The notes beneath the pieces are model-generated. The model worked only from the letters and a program-made list of their open reading frames with translations, made no database searches and had not been told where the DNA came from. From Megalobrama amblycephala (lineage: Eukaryota; Chordata; Actinopteri; Cypriniformes; Xenocyprididae), in NCBI RefSeq assembly GCF_018812025.1, contig NC_063062.1, positions 37,418,728 through 37,482,727 on the forward strand: 64,000 nucleotides of DNA, written 5' to 3'. A program made the position numbers and the translations under genes. Of the stretch, positions 12,820-23,675 are shown piece by piece; the first letter of the stretch is position 1, and each line of letters opens with the position of its first letter.

Positions 12820-14770
12820 TGGCAACGTTAGCAAAATGTTCAGTGTTGAACACTGTCTCATCTGATCATTTCTGAACAAAACTATCATGTTTGCATGTTG
12901 TCAGCCGGTCTGACACAGCTCTGTCTTTTGTCGAGTCTGCTTTACGTGAAGCTGAGATGGCAGTAAATCATTGCAATGCTGATGGCAATGCTTGCTGATA
13001 CTAATTTTTCCCATGTCATTGCTTGTGTAAGTGGTTTGTTATGCAACTGTTCAAGTTTTGTGTGAGGAAGCAATAAGCCCCTGTGCAGCACAAGAAGTCT
13101 CTTGATGAGAGAGAGAACCAATCACCTGTATCATGTTGGACTGAATCAATCCTTCAGTTCCTGACGATCCATATGTAAGATTTCTTGCCATAACCCATTT
13201 ATCCAATTTATGCTGCTCATTACTTTACAATTGGAAAATAAATATTTTATTGGAGCATTACTTATGTAAAATATATTCTATATTTTAATCCATAGAAATA
13301 TATAATTATACATGTATATAATAAATAAATCTAATTAATAATTTATTAATATAATACAATAATTCATTATGCACTATACACTATATTACTATTGTTACCT
13401 GTTTTTTGTTGTTGTTGTTTTTGCTATTTGGACTTTTATTTTGAAGTGTATTTTCTGTTCCCATCATTCTCAGTGTTCACATCCTTTGTTTCTATAGTTA
13501 CCATTGATTTAGTGATTGATTTCCCTCACCTGTTCCTAGTTAACCTCTCTGTGTATTTGGATTTACTCTGTTTTTGTCTACATCTCCCTGTGCATGGTAG
13601 TGATCATGGTAGTGGTCAATTACATCAGTCAATTAGTCAATTAATTGTCACATTTTCAACCCCTGCTGCTCAGAACAGTGTAAATGCAGCGAACAGCCCA
13701 AACATGCAGAAAAACAGCTTTTACAAAGTAAAATGTTTTATTGAAGGTGTCATCTATTAAATGCAATTAACATCCATTCAATGTTTTGCGAAAAAAAGGT
13801 CTGAAAATGTTTTTAATAGAAAAAAAAAAATAGATTTATGATTGTGGCGGCGATCTATAGCCCACATACATGTTGTTTTTATGTTTATTAGAGGCTGAAT
13901 TCATATCAAATTCTGCCAAACATCCCATACTACTTCTATATAGGATGTCTACTTCATAAATTGTATGAAAATAATGGAACTATATGGTTCAGATCATTCA
14001 AACCATATATGGAAATGGAGGCGCCTTTATATGGTCAGTAATGGAGATTGGTTGTCATCTAGTGAAAAAATGTGGTACTGCGCCCAAACTAAATCTTACT
14101 GAAAGCTCATTTTTTCAGATATCAACCTGAAATTTGGAACACAACAGATTTTTGGCTTTGATTTCCTTGCAGTTTTAGAGTAAAACTTGTTTTGTAAAAC
14201 ATATATTTTTATATAAAATATAAAATATTATATTTTTACATTTTACATTTTCATAAACGTAAACTTCTATAACTTTATTTTTTTGTCACTTACATAAGTT
14301 ATTTCACGTCTACAATAATCTGCCAAATTTCATCTTTAAAACAAGACCAGCCTTATGTCTATATTCCAAAGTATTCCTGAATTACAACCATTTAAGTTTG
14401 GATAGTGTATTTACATGTCAAGTTAACAGGATAAAATGAGCAGTTCATTCATAAATATGCAAGATCGCTGTGGAAATACAAACCGGAAGTCAAAAGACAA
14501 CGAGCACAGCACTGAAAAGGGGCGGGGCTACATAAAGTCTATAGGCACGTAAAGTTTCTTTACAAAGTGACATCGCCAACTACTGGCCTGGCATGAAAAA
14601 TCTGGAGCTTTTAGCCATTTTTGTGGATCCGTGTGAATGAAGAACATTTAGACAACATTGTCATCGGTATGCGAAAGACACAAACGAAAGTACGTCATTG
14701 CAGTGTAAACGTACCCTCAAACACCACACATTACAACTAAACTGTAATATTTCTATTATACACTATCCTA
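12820..14770. other. Intronic DNA with old repeat remnants
   Basis: No exon seen. At about 14500-14720 there are blocks (GGGGCGGGGCTACA, GTGTAAACGTACCCT) of the kind found in cyprinid miniature elements, but I cannot place both ends. Confidence 0.4.
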
Positions 14771-14772
14771 TA

Positions 14773-15155
14773 CACTAGCGTTCAAAAGTTTGTGGTCTGT
14801 AAGATTTTTTAATGTTTTCAAAAGCTCTCCAAGTCTGTATTTATTTAACTAAAAATACAGTAATGAAGCAATATTGGGAAATACAATTACAATTTAAAAT
14901 AATTATCTATTTAAAATAATAATCTTTATATATTTTAAAATGTAATTTATTCCTGTGATCAAAGCTGAATTTTCAGCATCATTACTCCAGTCTTCAGTGT
15001 CACATGATCCTTCAGAAATTATTCTAATATGATGATTTGATGCTCAAGTAACTTTTCTTCTTCTTATTATTATTATTATTATTATTATCAATGTTGAAAA
15101 AGTTTGTGCTGCTTATTATTTTTGTGTAAACAATGGCAGTTTTTTTTTTCAGGAC
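14773..15155 (+). mobile_element. GTTCAAAAGTTTG-ended palindromic element, partial copy A
   Basis: Starts CACTAGCGTTCAAAAGTTTG and contains the family's signature run (ATTTTCAGCATCATTACTCC, GTCTTCAGTGTCACATGATC, ATTCTAATATGATGATTTG). It stops shortly after an ATT tract and AAAAAGTTTGTGCTGC, without the right inverted end. Other copies: 40640-40965, 41690-42055, 45245-46251, 47447-48305. Confidence 0.7.
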
Positions 15156-17210
15156 ATATTTGCAAAAATGTAAACATAAACGTCACCTTTAACATGGTTA
15201 TTGGTTTTGTTAAACTCTTTTTCAGTCAATACAAATGCATTTTCCTATTGGCTCCAGGGGAATTCCAGTTGTTTGCCATAGCATTTAGGATGCAAGTGTG
15301 AGAATGCGCATGTATCCACGACAGGAGAGAGAAATCTATAAGAATTCAAGCTATTCATCTTGCAATCTACTCCTCAGTATTCCCATTTGAGTTGCTTTTC
15401 ACTTCAGGCAAAGAAATCCATAAAAATACCATTTGATAGCCTGTTAGATCTGTGGGAAAGCCAATTCTAGTGTGACAGGCCTGCACAGCTGCCAAAGTAC
15501 AATATCCACAAACACACACACACACACACAAATACACATACAATGATTCATCTAGGGGAGGAAGGGCGAAATAATGAGAACTAGCGGAATTTCTGAGCTT
15601 TTATTATTTTTGTGCTTGGTGAGTGTGAGGGGGAATGGAAGGGGTGAGGGGAAAAACCTCAATAAATCAGCGGCAGGAGTGAGAGGGGAAGTTGATGAAC
15701 CCTCTGAATCTCACTTTAATAGATTCTTTCAACCTTGGACACTAGACCGCCCGTCGCAGGAACAGACCGCATAATAAACACTCCACAATGCTAAATGTTA
15801 AGAGATAAGATCCCTATAAGTAAAAGACATTCATCATTTCTTACATGCAGAGATTGATTTCTTATGTTAAGATCATTTATCATAATAATCAGAGTAATTA
15901 CTACTCACATTAAGTGCAAGTCAAATAGATTTATAGACCATATAAAATCTCTTTTTAGTACTTCTAAGCTCTGAATGATGATGGCATTTAGTCATGACCG
16001 TCCACTTTTTCTAAAGTCATTCTTCAGAAAAAGAAAAATATTTTATTTTGAGTTACACAGAAGAAATAAAGTCAGGTTTATAAATGAGGATAGAAACGTT
16101 ATTTTTATTTTAAATGGATGTTTTTATTTCTGCCAGAATAAGCTGCAATGGGGATCATAGGGTGCACAGAAAATCTGTCAAAAGAAATTGCCCATTTGAA
16201 TCGACATTTGCCGTAATTATTGCAAGAAACAAACATACAGTATTCTGATTTTGTCATTAAGTCTGCATGTGAAATGGATCAGCTTGTATGCATGTTGCTT
16301 GTGTCAAACATGCTTTTGTTGGGCACAACAGAGCCCGAAGCCCAACGGCTTGACAAAACCCATTTGTCTTGGTGGTGTTTGACAGAAAAAATAAATAAAT
16401 AAACTGATAAATAAAGAGAAAAATGAAATTCCCCCTCCGGAACCTGCATTATTTACCAGTGTGCTGTTTCTGAGTGTTGAAATTAACAAAGTGATGCAGA
16501 CACTTAGACCTGATATCAGCAAACGCTCACAACTGAAAGTAATATCATTCATTATTCACCAGCCCTGTAGCACGACAACAGTGTTCCAGGGGTTTATTAA
16601 CAGAAATGTGACGAGAAACAACAGAAGCTTTCCCTTTTTCAACAGATTCAGCATGTTTTAGTCCAGCAAAAAAGATTTCTTATTGTATTAAAGCCATATG
16701 GTCCCCAATAGGGTGCTGGAAATAGTCTATAATAAATGAGGTGGAGTGTAAACCGCTTGAATAAGGAGATCTGGGACATACAGGTTAGCCATATTCAGCG
16801 ATATTCATCGCTCATTACAGTACTGTGAAGCAGGTACATCAGGGATAACATCATCACTGCAATCAACAGTTTTCAAACAGTAATTTTTGACTTGTAAAGC
16901 ATATCTCCAATCAAATGATGCTGTATATCAGTAACTGCGGTGTGTTTGGACGCATTTTATTTTGTGATATAACTGGAACAGAGACACATTTCTTATGAGA
17001 GACAGAGAAATGTCTGTGACAGTTGAATTATATCGCCCATGACAGCACCGCCACATACTAGAGGGAAAGATAATTATGTAACACATTTAAAAGTTTGTAA
17101 GGGGATGATTCAGGGTGAAATAACCTCAGATAGCTTACTGCAGTCACTGTTTTTAGAAAATGTGAACTCATAAATCACAGATTTTTATAAATGATAAGAG
17201 GAAGGACAAG
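15156..17210. other. Intronic DNA, nothing recognised
   Basis: Contains a CA tract at 15512-15530. The open frame at 15574-15774 begins with a hydrophobic stretch but has no splice or homology support. Confidence 0.4.
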
Positions 17211-17214
17211 AGCT

Positions 17215-17960
17215 TATATATATATGGAAATTTTGGCCGATAACGATAACCGATAATTCTTTATATTTAATTTAAAAGCCGATAACCGATAAATTGGCCG
17301 ATAAATCTAAATCCAAATTTTTATATAATTTTTGAGAGCCTGATTACAAGTCTCACCATAAAAAGTCATATCCCAAGCACAGAATTATATTGATGTTCTC
17401 ATTATAATATTACGTAGCCTATATGACAGACTTGTGCTGCACATGTTGACCTCAACTGTGTTTTCCTTTTAGAAATGATTCCAATCATATTTCAAGCAAT
17501 TCAAAACCATCATGGCGAACAGTACGCATTCTGAAGTGTCTCATCTGAAGGAAATAATCCATTATTTATTGGTTTTAAGATATCGGTCAAATTTTCGCCC
17601 AACAAGAATGTTTTGGTCACGGAATGTGCCGTCGAAGAAACAACAACAAAGGTAATTCTATGTTTTTCTTTTATTTTGAAAGACATGCATAAAAAGCTGT
17701 TAACAGACGCATTGCCTGAGAAAAACGAGTTGTCCTGATACAGTATCTGCGGTCAGATGGGATGTCAGGCTATATGTCATTGTTATTATTTTAATGTAAT
17801 TTTCATAAAAGTCTCTTACCTCAGAAAAACTAACTTTCCTGTCCTGTCAGCCATTATACTGTGCTCATAGCGTGCACTCTTCAAATGCACGTGCAAATGC
17901 AGCGACGCGCCCTGTATATCGCTTCAGTATAAATAAAAAGCACAAAAGAAATTACGTTTA
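17215..17960. repeat. Decayed hAT-like element (CCGATAA motif)
   Basis: Repeats of GGCCGATAA and CCGATAACCGATAA at 17233-17310 are typical of subterminal regions of hAT-type non-autonomous elements. No matching right end or target duplication was found, so the extent is approximate. Confidence 0.35.
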
Positions 17961-18039
17961 TAATATATATATTTATATTTGGGAATAAGGTCAAATTCCT
18001 ACAAAAATTGGGTCGCGGTTTAATGACCATAGGATGGCT

Positions 18040-18240
18040 AAACCAGTTGAAGACCACTGCTTTATATGCAATCTGGCACAAGCTGATTGGCCTCTGCTGA
18101 TCCTGCAGCCAATGAGATTGCTTGCTCAACATTTAAATAGGCTGGTTCAGTGTTTGCTGCAGCGCACTATCAGAGCTCCTCTGAAACCCTCCACCTCCCC
18201 AGCTCCACCTGTCTAGATCTGCTACATTGGGATTAATGTA
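18040..18240 (-). repeat. Dispersed repeat F3, copy 2 (inverted)
   Basis: The reverse complement reads GGTGGAGCTGGGGAGGTGGA, then AACCAGCCTATTTAAATGTT, then AATCTCATTGGCTGCAGGAT, colinear with copies 1 and 3. Flank 18030-18052 contains CCAGTTGAAGACCACTG, reminiscent of a hAT end. Confidence 0.6.
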
Positions 18241-19290
18241 TGTCTATTTACAATAAGAAGTTTATAGTAAAACGTTACATTTAAGTTAACAAGTTCCACC
18301 AATTTCAAAGTTCCACAATATCTTTGAAAGCAAAAAATGTACAAACTCCCCAGTTGTTCAGATGAGTAATACTCAGTTATAGATGGCAGACTGTACATGG
18401 CAGGTGAATTATTTCCGTTGTCGTGTCATATACACAGTCCTCTCAGCAGTCTTGTAAAACAGGTGGGCGAAAGAGGGATGGTATGGATGATTAGTGCATG
18501 AGTCAGATGCATTTAATGACAGTATGTATGTACATATGCTTTTAATGGCAGACTGAGCAAAAATAAAAGGGAGACAAAGAAATTGTAACGCAGAGCTAAT
18601 GTGCAAAGTATAATCTTAGTGCACTTTCAGTTATTGATTGCTTAACTATCACAGAGATTAAATCAGTTTATCTCCATCCTCTATAATCTACTTCTTACCA
18701 ATGGAGCATCTCACATTGATGCATGTACGAATTCTTTTGTTTTTACCATTCACGTGAGTTGTTATCAGATGTCTTTGAAGCGACTGGCTGAACTTAAAGC
18801 ATTTATTTTCTGCATGCTGGTTCTAGAGTTTGGGTTTTGTGTATGTGTTCTCAGAGGTAATTAACACTCTAACCTCAGACCTGCTGATGCTGGAGAGAGT
18901 AATGTGTGGTATCTGTCAGACAGGCAGGAGTCTAAAAACAGAAAGCTTTTGTTCACCTTTCACACCGGCTCGGCTCTGTTTAATGCGTAATTACTTGCGT
19001 AATTACTTACGTAATTACAATTTTTCAATTTCAGTGTTCAAACTGTCATGTAGCCTGTTGCGTCAATGGCTAAAAAAAATTAATAATCTAATTTGTCATC
19101 TCATTTATTTACTCAGTACTAGCATTCATACAGGTTTGCAATAGAAAGAAATCAGACAATTTTTGCTGCTGCCTCCAGCCACTCATTCACTCTCTACATA
19201 TCCATGCCTACTACAGTACATCTGACACTATAATGTTCGTTACAAATCAAGTAGTCTCAGACAACCCTAAGCCCATTAAGTTTTAAAAAG
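18241..19290. other. Intronic DNA, nothing recognised
   Basis: No exon or clear repeat termini. A short GTAATTACTTGC-type direct repeat lies at 18986-19020 (three degenerate units). Confidence 0.4.
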
Positions 19291-19296
19291 GAGATA

Positions 19297-19798
19297 TTAA
19301 GCTGATTTACATGTTCATCTTTCTTTAGTGTGTAAAGTTTCTGTTTGAGTATGAAAAAGATCTGCAAAGTTCCTCCAGTGGGAGATATTCTCTATATCAG
19401 TGTCACTGTTTCTCAAACTCTCTGAAACGCCTCCAGTTGGGTTTTCTTCCGTGAACGAACACGTCACAATATTCCTCATTTAAATAATTCCATCCCAAGA
19501 CATCCGCAGAATTAAGGGGCGGGGCCTGGTTGAGTTAGTAGTTTGTTGAAACTCGTTGTTATGGTAAGAGGCGGGACATTTCACAAACATGCTCTAAGCG
19601 GTTGACCAATCACAGTACAGATGCATTTTAGTACAGTTTTGGTTGTGTTTCGGCTCGGCGTGACTGTGGATGAATATTTTTCTTTCTTATAACGAAAAAG
19701 AGAGATTATCCTACTGCTCGTAAAACATTCTTGGCTTAAGACAAGGAAAGGATCTCAAGCTGACTAGCTGAAGACGTTACTGTAGCTTTACCCATTAA
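19297..19798. repeat. Probable decayed TTAA-type element
   Basis: Central text (TAAGGGGCGGGGCCTGG, GGTAAGAGGCGGGAC, TTGACCAATCACAGTA) matches the GC-box-bearing interior style of cyprinid TTAA elements. TTAA occurs near both proposed edges, but the terminal inverted repeats are not convincing. Confidence 0.3.
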
Positions 19799-19886
19799 TA
19801 GACACTGTGCTTCTTTGAAAATGAATTCCAGCACAGCTACAACAACCATAATGAAACAACCCTTCACAATTAATAATGCTTTATAA

Positions 19887-20660
19887 TTGTAAGGAAGCTT
19901 CAGAAAAGTGAGGATCCATTTGCAGCTTTATTATAAACTTGGTCGTACAATCAAGGTCAATCACCAGCAAACACAACAGTAGAGATAAGGCAGCTCGTAA
20001 TCCAGAAACAGGCATAAGGTCAGGGCAGGCAGCAAACAATCAAAAATCAGTCCACGATAGAAAACAGTCCAGGGCAGGCAGCAGAGAATCACAAAGAGAA
20101 TAAACAGCCCAAAGGTAATCCACAGGAAGGCAAAACACAGCAAAAAAATGCTCAGAGATGTTCAGCAGGGCAAAACAAAACTTCGCAATAATGAGGTAAA
20201 GTCTGAGAGCAGCTTAAGGTGTGTTCACACAGCCTCGTAATTCCTGTAGTTATGAGATTCTAGCTTGTAAAAAACGTTCATGTCCTCGTAGAGCTCGTAA
20301 TTACAGCTTGTAAGCTGGGTGTTTTCTGAACGTTCCCACTTGTACCACGTGGCTGCTGTACCACCTGACCACTGTTGATTCATTTAGGCGTTGATAGTGG
20401 TGCCATGGAATACGCATAATTCCCAGTCCAAGGACCAAAAGGACGTGAACAGCTCCGAATAAAACGTCACGTGTTGTCATTTCAAGTAAATACGAGGTGG
20501 CGTGAAAGCAGCATTAAATGCTCCACTGATGAGAGTCAGGTGCAAGGGTAAACAGTGACAGGTACGGGAAAGGCAAATGTAGTTCAAAGGGGTTAAATAT
20601 TCGGGAGAGGGATCCCTCTGGTAGCGAGCAGAAGGAACTGCTGGAGTCTTGTTTGTGACA
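19887..20660 (-). mobile_element. Solo-LTR-like element (minus strand), interrupted
   Basis: Read on the minus strand it starts TGTCACAAACAAGACTCCAG. It includes an AATAAAGCTGCAAATGGATC run, which is shared in form with the LTR at 49295-49638 (ATTAAAGCTGCACATGGATC). ATAA flanks both sides (19883-19886 and 20661-20664), a possible 4-bp target duplication. No internal retroviral or Gypsy genes are present. A TTAA element (20214-20517) is inserted inside. The 3' end is less certain than the 5' end. Confidence 0.5.
20214..20517. mobile_element. TTAA-type insertion inside the 19887-20660 LTR
   Basis: TTAAGGTGTGTTCACACAG on the left and a TTAA on the right (20514-20517) enclose 304 bp that differs in style from the LTR. 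The LTR text appears to resume after 20517. The right inverted end is weak. Confidence 0.4.
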
Positions 20661-20664
20661 ATAA

Positions 20665-22579
20665 GAAGAGAGCTAAGAAACTTTCAAACCACTCCAGCCC
20701 TTTCTTTCATACAAAATATGCAGTTCTAGTTCTGATTCCACCTGAGACATCTGAGCACAAGGCTGTTTCATTTTGGCTCCCTATAGGGTGAACAACACAG
20801 ATACTGTATATATGTGACATTTTCCCCATTTCCTGTTTTTGGTGTATTCGGGCAATTCTTACCTTTTTTTCTTGCTTACAGCTTGTCCACTAAGGAGGAA
20901 GCATGTCTAAAGGATTTGATCGTTTTTCCTCTCTGAGGCTGAGCTCAGGTTGATCCACTCTTTGATCAGAGAAACGCGTATGTTTGAACAACATTATTAC
21001 AAGGGCATGAGGACGAATTAAGAGATGCTACTGTAACTCAATGCTCTCTCTCTCTAGTTAGGCTATAGTTTTTATAATCGACATCTTATTGTACCTAGTT
21101 TATCTAACTAAATGCTAAACTGACATGTTAAATAACAATATAAACAGATTTAAAATTATTAATAAACTAATGCAAGTGGAGGAGGTTTGCTATGGAAAAC
21201 AATCAATTGCAGCTAAAGCAATAAGCAAAACACATTCTGACTTTTGCAATTTTCTATCTGTTACCCCTAAATGGTAGACTTAATTAATTTTTCTTTGAGT
21301 GTCAAGACGCTTTTCCTGAGGTTTCTCTAAATGAAGTATACATTCTTATTTTTCGAAATGCAGTTATATGCCATCATCAAACAGAACTCATCCTGTACCT
21401 CGAAAACACTCCATCATGCTTTTTCATTATAATACCAGCTGCTCATTTAAAGTAAAACCTCTTTACATGTCTCAGAAAAACAGAGGAAGAAGAATTGTGC
21501 CATGGCTATGATTGTTGAAGTCTACAAATGTCAGCTCATTATTCTCTCAGGAGAGCAGTGATGCTTTTAAGGAGTAAAATGAAATCTTGCCAGCCTGGGA
21601 TTTAACAAAAGTATAGTGGCGCTAACAGACGGCTCACTGCAAGTTACAGAGAACAAAGTTGTTGTGACAGAACTGTCTTTGCTCAAAATGAAGTTTGTCA
21701 CTTTAAAATCTTTCAGTTGCCATCTAGTTTGGAGGTTTTACTGCCTGCTGTTCTCTAGAAAGTCTATGTATGGGATGACGTACAGTCAGACGGTCATTAG
21801 CGCAAAATAAACCAAGACAGGGAGCAAAGGTCAAACAAACATTTTAGCGGTCATTAGACTGCAGAATGCTGTGACTGACCAACCAGAAGAGCTGTGCAAT
21901 TAATAGTCTTATTTTTCAGTTTTTCACACATCCCTCTTCTAGCATATGCCTTTGACAAAACATGTTTACAGAGACAAAGTCATTTGTCAAAAAGGAGCTT
22001 CATAAATCATTTTAATCAATCACTAGTGGGATTTCACATTGAGGTGAGGGAACAAAGCTTAGAAATGCTTGTTTAAGGACGACGGCAGATAATGAAGAGA
22101 GGCAGGCAGTGCCATGAGGAGATGAACATGACAGCCCACCATCACCTCCAGGAGGTGTGAGAGACATGTCCATCAGACCCCGGGCTGCATTCTGTCACGA
22201 ACCATAGCTTTAAATCCATTTCATTTCCTCATTTCTGGGCAGGCGATGGCAGCTGGCCATCCTACATGCTGGAAATGCTAGGGAATCAGGAATCAGAGAG
22301 AGCAGAGGACATAAGGACTAACCCTGACTGCTCTGATTACAACCAAACCATTGTAAACTCCTTAGACTCAAACACCCCCGAAGGATATCAAAAAGATTGT
22401 GGGGGTCTATATTTCATGTATGGCCTTGATTATTAATATAAGGTTTAAGACAGATCATAACAACTGTATGTATTTAGATAAGAAATATTCTATTAAAATA
22501 TGAGGCTTTTAATCTAATGCACTTGTATTCTATGATTATTAACCACTCTGTTAGGACTAGATCTGCTACACTGCTGCTT
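20665..22579. other. Intronic DNA, nothing recognised
   Basis: About 1.9 kb without exon or repeat ends that I can support. The last bases before 22580 (CTAGATCTGCTACA) match the F3 copy 2 edge at about 18214-18227. Confidence 0.4.
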
Positions 22580-22583
22580 CAGA

Positions 22584-22758
22584 TGTAACGGAAGCAAGCT
22601 AGTAAGAACTGTGCAAATAAACCTCACTCCCCTACCCTCAAAAGGCATTATAGTGACTGATGCTAGATGCTGCGTCTTTAACGTCCTTGTTAGCGCACCT
22701 GCCACCCATACCGGAGACGCCAGTTTGAATACCGTTCAGAGCAGGTGGACCAGTTACA
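22584..22758 (+). repeat. TRIM terminal repeat 1 (175 bp)
   Basis: TGTAACGGAAGCAAGC...CCAGTTACA. It is longer than the others because of extra sequence at about 22645-22672 (GTGACTGATGCTAGATGC region), and it lacks a 6-base AGTAGG-type piece near its end. B-box-like AGTTTGAATA near 22722. Confidence 0.75.
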
Positions 22759-22801
22759 TTGGTGCCGTGACCCGGATGGGAGTGAGGTTTAGGGAAATGA
22801 G
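22759..22801 (+). other. TRIM internal segment 1 (PBS 22760-22777, purine tract 22778-22801)
   Basis: Forty-three bases. The PBS TGGTGCCGTGACCCGGAT is followed by GGGAGTGAGGTTTAGGGAAA and TGAG. Confidence 0.7.
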
Positions 22802-22959
22802 TGTAACAAAAGCAAGCTAGTATGAGCCATGCATGTAAACCTTACTCCCCCAGCCTCAAGAGGCTGCGGTCTTTAGCGTATTTGTTAGCGCACCTGCCAC
22901 CCATTCCGGAGACGCCGGTTCGAATACTGCTCAGAGCAGGTGGAGTAGGACCAGTTACA
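22802..22959 (+). repeat. TRIM terminal repeat 2 (158 bp), best tRNA-like segment
   Basis: Contains the A-box-like GTTAGCGCACCTG (22884-22896) and, about 30 bases on, the B-box-like GGTTCGAATA (22917-22926), the spacing seen in tRNA genes. CCGGAGACGCCGGTTCG covers the variable and T-arm region. It shares the ACCCAT-CCGGAGACGCC form with repeat 1. Confidence 0.75.
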
Positions 22960-23003
22960 TTGGTGCCGTGACCCGGATGGGAGTGAGGTTTAGGGGGGGT
23001 GAG
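22960..23003 (+). other. TRIM internal segment 2 (PBS 22961-22978)
   Basis: Forty-four bases. The PBS is identical to that of segment 1, and the purine tract has the longest G-run, TTTAGGGGGGGTGAG. Confidence 0.72.
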
Positions 23004-23160
23004 TGTAACAGAAGCAAACTAGTAAGAGCTGTGCATATAAACCTCACTCCCCCAGCCTCAAGAGGCAGTGGTCTTAAGCGTCCTTGTTAACGCGCCTGCC
23101 TCCATGCTGGAGATGGCGGTTTAAATACTGCTCAGAACGGGTCAAGTAGGACCAGTTACA
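23004..23160 (+). repeat. TRIM terminal repeat 3 (157 bp)
   Basis: TGTAACAGAAGCAAAC...CCAGTTACA. It shares ATGCTGGAGATGGCG with repeat 4 rather than with repeats 1 and 2. The B-box is decayed to GGTTTAAATA. Confidence 0.75.
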
Positions 23161-23204
23161 TTTGGTGCCGTGACACGGATGGGAGTGAAGTTTAGGGGGC
23201 TATG
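23161..23204 (+). other. TRIM internal segment 3 (PBS 23163-23180)
   Basis: The PBS reads TGGTGCCGTGACACGGAT (one change from the other two), followed by GGGAGTGAAGTTTAGGGGG. Confidence 0.7.
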
Positions 23205-23362
23205 TGTAACAGAAGCAAGCTAGTAAGAGCTGTGCATGTAAACCTCTCTGCCCCAGCCTCAAGAGGCAGTAGTCTTAAGCGTCCTTGTTAACGCACCTGC
23301 CTCCCATGCTGGAGATGGCGATTTGAATGCTGCTCGGAGCGGATCAAGTAGGACCAGTTGCA
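23205..23362 (+). repeat. TRIM terminal repeat 4 (158 bp)
   Basis: TGTAACAGAAGCAAGC...CCAGTTGCA, followed by flank CAGA. An anticodon-arm-like hairpin is visible: CTCC at 23301-23304 pairs with GGAG at 23311-23314. Confidence 0.75.
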
Positions 23363-23464
23363 CAGACCAAGTATGGACTTTCTACTGCTAACAGATACAC
23401 AGACACACTACTGTGAGCATGTAAGATATGCTGTTGCTGCATAAACGGACATACATAAATCCTG

Positions 23465-23675
23465 TAGAAGATCTAGGCAGGTGGAGCTGGGGATGTGGAG
23501 GGTTTCAGAGGAAATCTTACAGTAAACAATGAACCAGACTATTTAAATGTTGCACAAGCAATCTCATTGGCTGCAGGATCAGCAGGATCAGCTTGTGCCA
23601 TGCTGTAATAATGTGACTGCTTGCAGATTGCATGTAAAGGACCAATCATCCGGCCCCATCAAGTGTTTCATGACT
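23465..23675 (+). repeat. Dispersed repeat F3, copy 3
   Basis: AGATCTAGGCAGGTGGAGCT, CAGACTATTTAAATGTTGC, CTCATTGGCTGCAGGATCAG and AGGACCAATCAT are in the same order as copy 1. It lies about 100 bp right of the TRIM array. Confidence 0.6.

Larger units (their letters stand above)
22584..23362 (+). mobile_element. TRIM-like array: four short LTRs with minimal PBS + purine-tract interiors
   Basis: Four head-to-tail direct repeats begin TGTAAC and end GTTACA (the last ends GTTGCA), the TG...CA form of LTRs. Between them are three internal segments of 43-44 bp. Each starts, one or two bases after the repeat, with an 18-base primer binding site (TGGTGCCGTGACCCGGAT, one base changed in the third). 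This complements a tRNA-His 3' end with about one mismatch from memory. The rest of each segment is a purine-rich tract ending just before the next TGTAAC. CAGA occurs on both outer flanks (22580-22583, 23363-23366), a plausible 4-bp target duplication. No gag or pol is present, so it is non-autonomous. A plain tandem satellite is the alternative, but it would not predict the PBS, purine-tract and flank agreement. Confidence 0.75.

Noticed and set aside
22584..23362. CRISPR-like or simple satellite reading of the regular repeats
   Set aside because: Repeats are 158-175 bp with TG...CA ends and share one nearly identical spacer carrying a primer binding site. That fits LTR elements, not spacers or a plain satellite.
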